Shown here: positions 61,372-64,000 of the stretch, in pieces
Layout: each line of letters starts with the position of its first letter
Position numbering within the stretch: the stretch's first letter is position 1
Assembly (NCBI GenBank): GCA_028280415.1
Contig: JANQLV010000050.1
Location: 62,001 to 126,000 of the forward strand
Length of the DNA: 64,000 nucleotides
Reading direction: 5' to 3'
Origin: Saprospiraceae bacterium
GTDB lineage: Bacteria; Bacteroidota; Bacteroidia; Chitinophagales; Saprospiraceae
Translations under genes and position numbers: made by a program
The notes under the pieces: generated by a model
What the model was told of the DNA's origin: nothing
Database searches by the model: none
Seen by the model: only the letters and a program-made list of their open reading frames with translations

Positions 61372-62082
61372 ATGAACCACAAAAAAGAATTCTTGAAATT
61401 CACCACTAAGCACCTGAATCAATCTTCCAGCAGTATAGAAGATTATATTCGTAAAACACATCACAGAAACTGGTCTCTGAATAACTTCACTCCCAGCGTT
61501 ATAGAAGAACGCCAGTTGAATGTTGCCCAGATGGACGTATTCTCCCGGTTAATGGTGGATCGGATTATTTTCCTCGGAGTCCCTATCGACGATTATGTAG
61601 CCAATGTAATTCAGGCACAGCTATTATTCATGGATTCACTGGATTCCGACAGAGATATACAAATCTATATCAACAGTCCGGGAGGTTCCGTTACTGCCGG
61701 TTTGGGTATTTTTGATACTATGCACTTCATTACCCCGGATATTGGCACCATCTGTACCGGAGTATCGGCCTCGATGGCCTCCGTAATTCTGTCCTCCGGT
61801 ACTCCGGGCAAACGTACCTGCCTGGAACACGGGCGGGTAATGATCCACCAGCCTTCCGGAGGTATGCAAGGACAGCTATCGGATTTGGAAATCAATTATA
61901 AGCTCTATAAAGAAATGCAGCATGAGTTGTATAATATTTTAAGTGATAACACTGGTCAAACATACGAGCAAATCGAAAAAGATTGCGATCGGGATCATTG
62001 GTTTAGAGCCCCAGAAGCGAAAGCTTATGGACTGGTTGATGAGATTCTGCTAAGAGAAAAGAAAATTGCTCAAAACAGATAA
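61372..62082 (+). CDS. clpP: ATP-dependent Clp protease proteolytic subunit
   Basis: A 236-residue ClpP. The catalytic triad reads S134 (GVSASMASVIL), H159 (VMIHQPSGG) and an Asp near 204 (EKDCDRDHWF). IYINSPGGSVTAGLGIFDTM is the substrate-channel strand. The N-terminus is about 20 residues longer than in E. coli, with a Ser-rich, Lys-rich leader. It forms the two-ring chamber that works with ClpX/ClpA-type unfoldases. clpX is not adjacent. A strong terminator follows. Confidence 0.97.
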   Translation: MNHKKEFLKFTTKHLNQSSSSIEDYIRKTHHRNWSLNNFTPSVIEERQLNVAQMDVFSRLMVDRIIFLGVPIDDYVANVIQAQLLFMDSLDSDRDIQIYINSPGGSVTAGLGIFDTMHFITPDIGTICTGVSASMASVILSSGTPGKRTCLEHGRVMIHQPSGGMQGQLSDLEINYKLYKEMQHELYNILSDNTGQTYEQIEKDCDRDHWFRAPEAKAYGLVDEILLREKKIAQNR

Positions 62083-62097
62083 ACAGTACCTATAACA

Positions 62098-62132
62098 AAA
62101 AAGGCTTCAGAAAATTTCTAAAGCCTTTAGTT
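62098..62132 (+). terminator. clpP terminator
   Basis: AAAGGCTT (62100-62107) pairs with AAGCCTTT (62121-62128), and the inner AGAAA/TTTCT pair extends the stem, with one mismatch. It lies 17 bases after the clpP stop. Confidence 0.65.
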
Positions 62133-62478
62133 ATAGGGAGAAAATATTAAATTCCTGAGATTATAAATTTGTTAAGGAGCATTGCTTACAAAGTAATGAA
62201 AAAACTAAAAACAGGGATTTAACAAGCTTCTAATCAATTTAGACCAGAGAACTTAAGAATCTCTTGATAAAATGTTTTTTGGGTGTAAGTATAAGATCAC
62301 AGCACTCTCTGGAAAGCTGATATTTATTGGTTGTCTAGAATTATACAGGACATTACACGACCCGTTAAAGGTCATATATTCTGAATGGATATCGTTACTG
62401 ATATCAGACAAAACTTTACTCATTTGCGACATAGAATATTTAAAAGCCCTTTTTGATCTTTAATCAATTCCCCGAAAA

Positions 62479-62509
62479 TTTGGATAAGCCATTAAGTACC
62501 TGTAATTTG
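62479..62509 (+). promoter_or_regulatory. Possible promoter of the histidine kinase gene
   Basis: TTTG (62479-62482), a 20-base spacer, then TAATTTG (62503-62509), which has one T less than the TAnnTTTG consensus. The leader to the ATG at 62614 would be about 100 bases. Confidence 0.3.
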
Positions 62510-62613
62510 GACATCTACACATTGTCAGAGCTAGCTTGAACATTAAAATCACTTTTCGGGTTTATTATTAACTTAAATGAATTCCGAAAAGTACGATCTT
62601 GATTTGCTCCCTT

Positions 62614-64000
62614 ATGAAAAACCACTGCCTTACACTCTGCTTATGTGTGCTTATGGCTTGTGCCTTATCTGCACAAACTAAAGAAGCGATTATTGATTCA
62701 CTATTCACAGAATTACAAGGTGAAAGTAGTGATACAGGACAGGTGAAATTACTCAACCAGTTAGCTTCCTTTTACAGAAATATCAATCTCGATTCGGCAG
62801 ATGTCTATGCCCGGAAATGCCTTGTTCTATCCAGAAAAAGCAATTTGGTAGATTTTGAGATCAAATCATCATATTTGCTTGGAGTCATTCGAAGAATGCA
62901 GGGACAGAAAAACGAGGCACTCGCCTTCAATCAAAACAGTCTTGTTCTATCCAAACAAGAAGAAAACTGGCGCTGGGTTGGTTCGAACTGTAGCGCTATC
63001 GGCAATACCTACAGTAGCATGGGCATTTATGATACGGCCATGATTTATTATTTCAATGCTGTCGAAGCTTACCAAAAAAGCCCTTTCCCGGCAAAAGCTG
63101 CTAATGTATATAACAATCTCGGCAATATGCTTTATAAACAAAATAAAGACAAATTGGCGATTGAGTATTTGAAAAAGGCCTTGAAAATTTATCGAGAGCA
63201 GGATGAAATGGGTTCAGCCGCTATGACTTTAATGAATCTGGGCCGCCGGGAGAAAAATGATAGTCTGGCACTGGATTTCTTCCGGCAATCTCTGGAAATC
63301 CACGCTTCTAATAACGATTTGCAAGGCGTGGCCAGTGTCAATATGAATATTGGTTCGCACTATATGAGGAAACAACAGTACGAAGCAGCCCTTCCCTATT
63401 ATCGGGAGGGATTACGTGTATGTAAAGAGGTTGGTCATCGGAGTAAGATGGCTACGGCACATAGTTCTCTGGGCAAGATTTATTATCGCCTGGAACAACC
63501 TTTAAAGGCCATTAAACATTACGAGGCGGCACTGGAGCTTTCCGAGCTTTCCGGCTTTAGAGAAGAGGAAAAGGAGACTTATAATAACTTGTCCCTATTG
63601 TACGGACAACAACAAGATTACGATAAAGCTTACCAATATTTAAAGATGTCCAGAGATATTGGTGACTCCCTTTTAAACAAACAAAATCTGATTATCACCT
63701 CTGAACTGGAAGCTAAATTCGATGCCAAACAAAAAGAAGTTGCTTTATCTCTGCAACAACTGACTATAGAAAGGCAAAAGAATGAGAGCAACCGGCTTTT
63801 GGTTGGCGGAACACTATTACTTTTAGCAGTAACTGCCATTTTTCAATATCATTATTTTAATCAAAAAAGAAAAAAACAGGAAGCCTTGATTGCACTGGAA
63901 AAGCAACAAAGCGAAGCGGAAAATCTTCGACAATTAGATGAATTGAAAACGCAGTTTTTTACAAATATTTCTCATGAGTTACAAACTCCACTCTCGATGA
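62614..64000 (+). CDS. TPR-containing sensor histidine kinase (partial, 3' end outside window)
   Basis: The first 462 codons are in the window; the gene runs off the right edge. A signal peptide (about 1-22) is followed by TPR-like repeats in the periplasm (about 40-360; NTYSSMGIYDTAMIYYFNAV, NLGNMLYKQNKDKLAIEYLK, SSLGKIYYRLEQPLKAIKHY). Then come one membrane helix (about 400-420; LLVGGTLLLLAVTAIF), a coiled segment and the start of the kinase domain. The phosphoacceptor H454 sits in FFTNISHELQTPLS, a variant of the usual SHExRTPL. Such proteins in Bacteroidota are often hybrid two-component sensors. Its signal is unknown. ATG at 62614 gives a normal signal peptide. Confidence 0.85.
   Translation, partial: MKNHCLTLCLCVLMACALSAQTKEAIIDSLFTELQGESSDTGQVKLLNQLASFYRNINLDSADVYARKCLVLSRKSNLVDFEIKSSYLLGVIRRMQGQKNEALAFNQNSLVLSKQEENWRWVGSNCSAIGNTYSSMGIYDTAMIYYFNAVEAYQKSPFPAKAANVYNNLGNMLYKQNKDKLAIEYLKKALKIYREQDEMGSAAMTLMNLGRREKNDSLALDFFRQSLEIHASNNDLQGVASVNMNIGSHYMRKQQYEAALPYYREGLRVCKEVGHRSKMATAHSSLGKIYYRLEQPLKAIKHYEAALELSELSGFREEEKETYNNLSLLYGQQQDYDKAYQYLKMSRDIGDSLLNKQNLIITSELEAKFDAKQKEVALSLQQLTIERQKNESNRLLVGGTLLLLAVTAIFQYHYFNQKRKKQEALIALEKQQSEAENLRQLDELKTQFFTNISHELQTPLSM

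Larger units (their letters stand above)
62083..62613. other. Gene-free stretch between clpP and the histidine kinase
   Basis: 531 bases. It holds the clpP terminator (62098-62132) and a candidate promoter (62479-62509). A 63-codon frame at 62272-62463 has no recognisable domain and is not accepted as a gene. Confidence 0.5.

Noticed and set aside
62272-62463. 63-residue frame between clpP and the histidine kinase
   Set aside because: A weak hint of an alternating strand pattern but no family match, poor start context and no conserved neighbour.
1-64000. tRNA, rRNA, CRISPR array, insertion sequence or phage genes
   Set aside because: Read through for T-loop (GGTTCGAATCC-like) sequences, regular spaced repeats and transposase motifs; none was found.

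Overview
The window looks like a chromosomal segment of a Bacteroidota bacterium, most likely of the Saprospiria (Lewinella/Haliscomenobacter-like). The reasons are three large secreted proteins ending in type IX secretion (T9SS) type A sorting domains, a GldB-like lipoprotein, a PorT-like barrel, TTTG/TAnnTTTG promoters, almost no Shine-Dalgarno sequences, moderately AT-rich DNA, and Bacteroidota-typical families (DUF3857, BTAD regulators, FISUMP domain, MbnP/MbnH). The taxon is inferred from these features; no rRNA or tRNA gene was seen.

Layout. 0-10 kb: edge of a PorT-like barrel gene, GldB-like lipoprotein, 2OG-Fe(II) oxygenase, tatA, an ECF42 sigma factor with its usual YCII/DGPF partner, a small lipoprotein, a double FKBP isomerase, a glucosaminidase and an MscS channel. 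10-21 kb: a 1321-residue HYR/dockerin-like T9SS cargo, a double VOC protein, a 1216-residue GH13 amylase with T9SS tail, a Kir-type K+ channel overlapping a small hydrolase. 21-24 kb: a large helical protein of unknown function and a 500-base gene-free stretch that may encode a structured RNA.

23.5-32.6 kb is the most coherent block. It holds a BTAD regulator overlapping a phasin-like coiled-coil protein, a wax ester synthase/diacylglycerol acyltransferase fused to an SCP2 domain, GpsA, a 1100-residue GPAT-HAD-PlsC fusion, and a lipase-like alpha/beta hydrolase. Together these could take dihydroxyacetone phosphate to triacylglycerol or wax ester, and perhaps coat and mobilise the product.

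33-42 kb: an ECF sigma factor with a 56-residue acidic partner, YaaA, a nucleoid-associated protein (NA37) followed 5 bases later by a TIR-transmembrane-FISUMP protein (candidate NAD-depleting or signalling module), two tandem DUF3857/transglutaminase proteins (the second without its catalytic Cys), and a DUF1648 membrane protein. 42-53 kb: YgiQ, a frameshifted SDR pseudogene, a BNR-propeller T9SS protein, a CBS protein, an MbnH/MbnP copper-type pair with a small Cys protein, an NRDE protein, and the remnant of an outer-membrane protein gene. 53-64 kb: a tight DinB/ATP-grasp/LysE operon, pyruvate carboxylase, a START protein, another ECF sigma factor with a tiny downstream gene, ClpP, and the 5' part of a TPR histidine kinase.

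The strongest candidates for something new are the neutral-lipid locus and the NA37/TIR-TM-FISUMP pair. No mobile element, CRISPR array, rRNA or tRNA was recognised.
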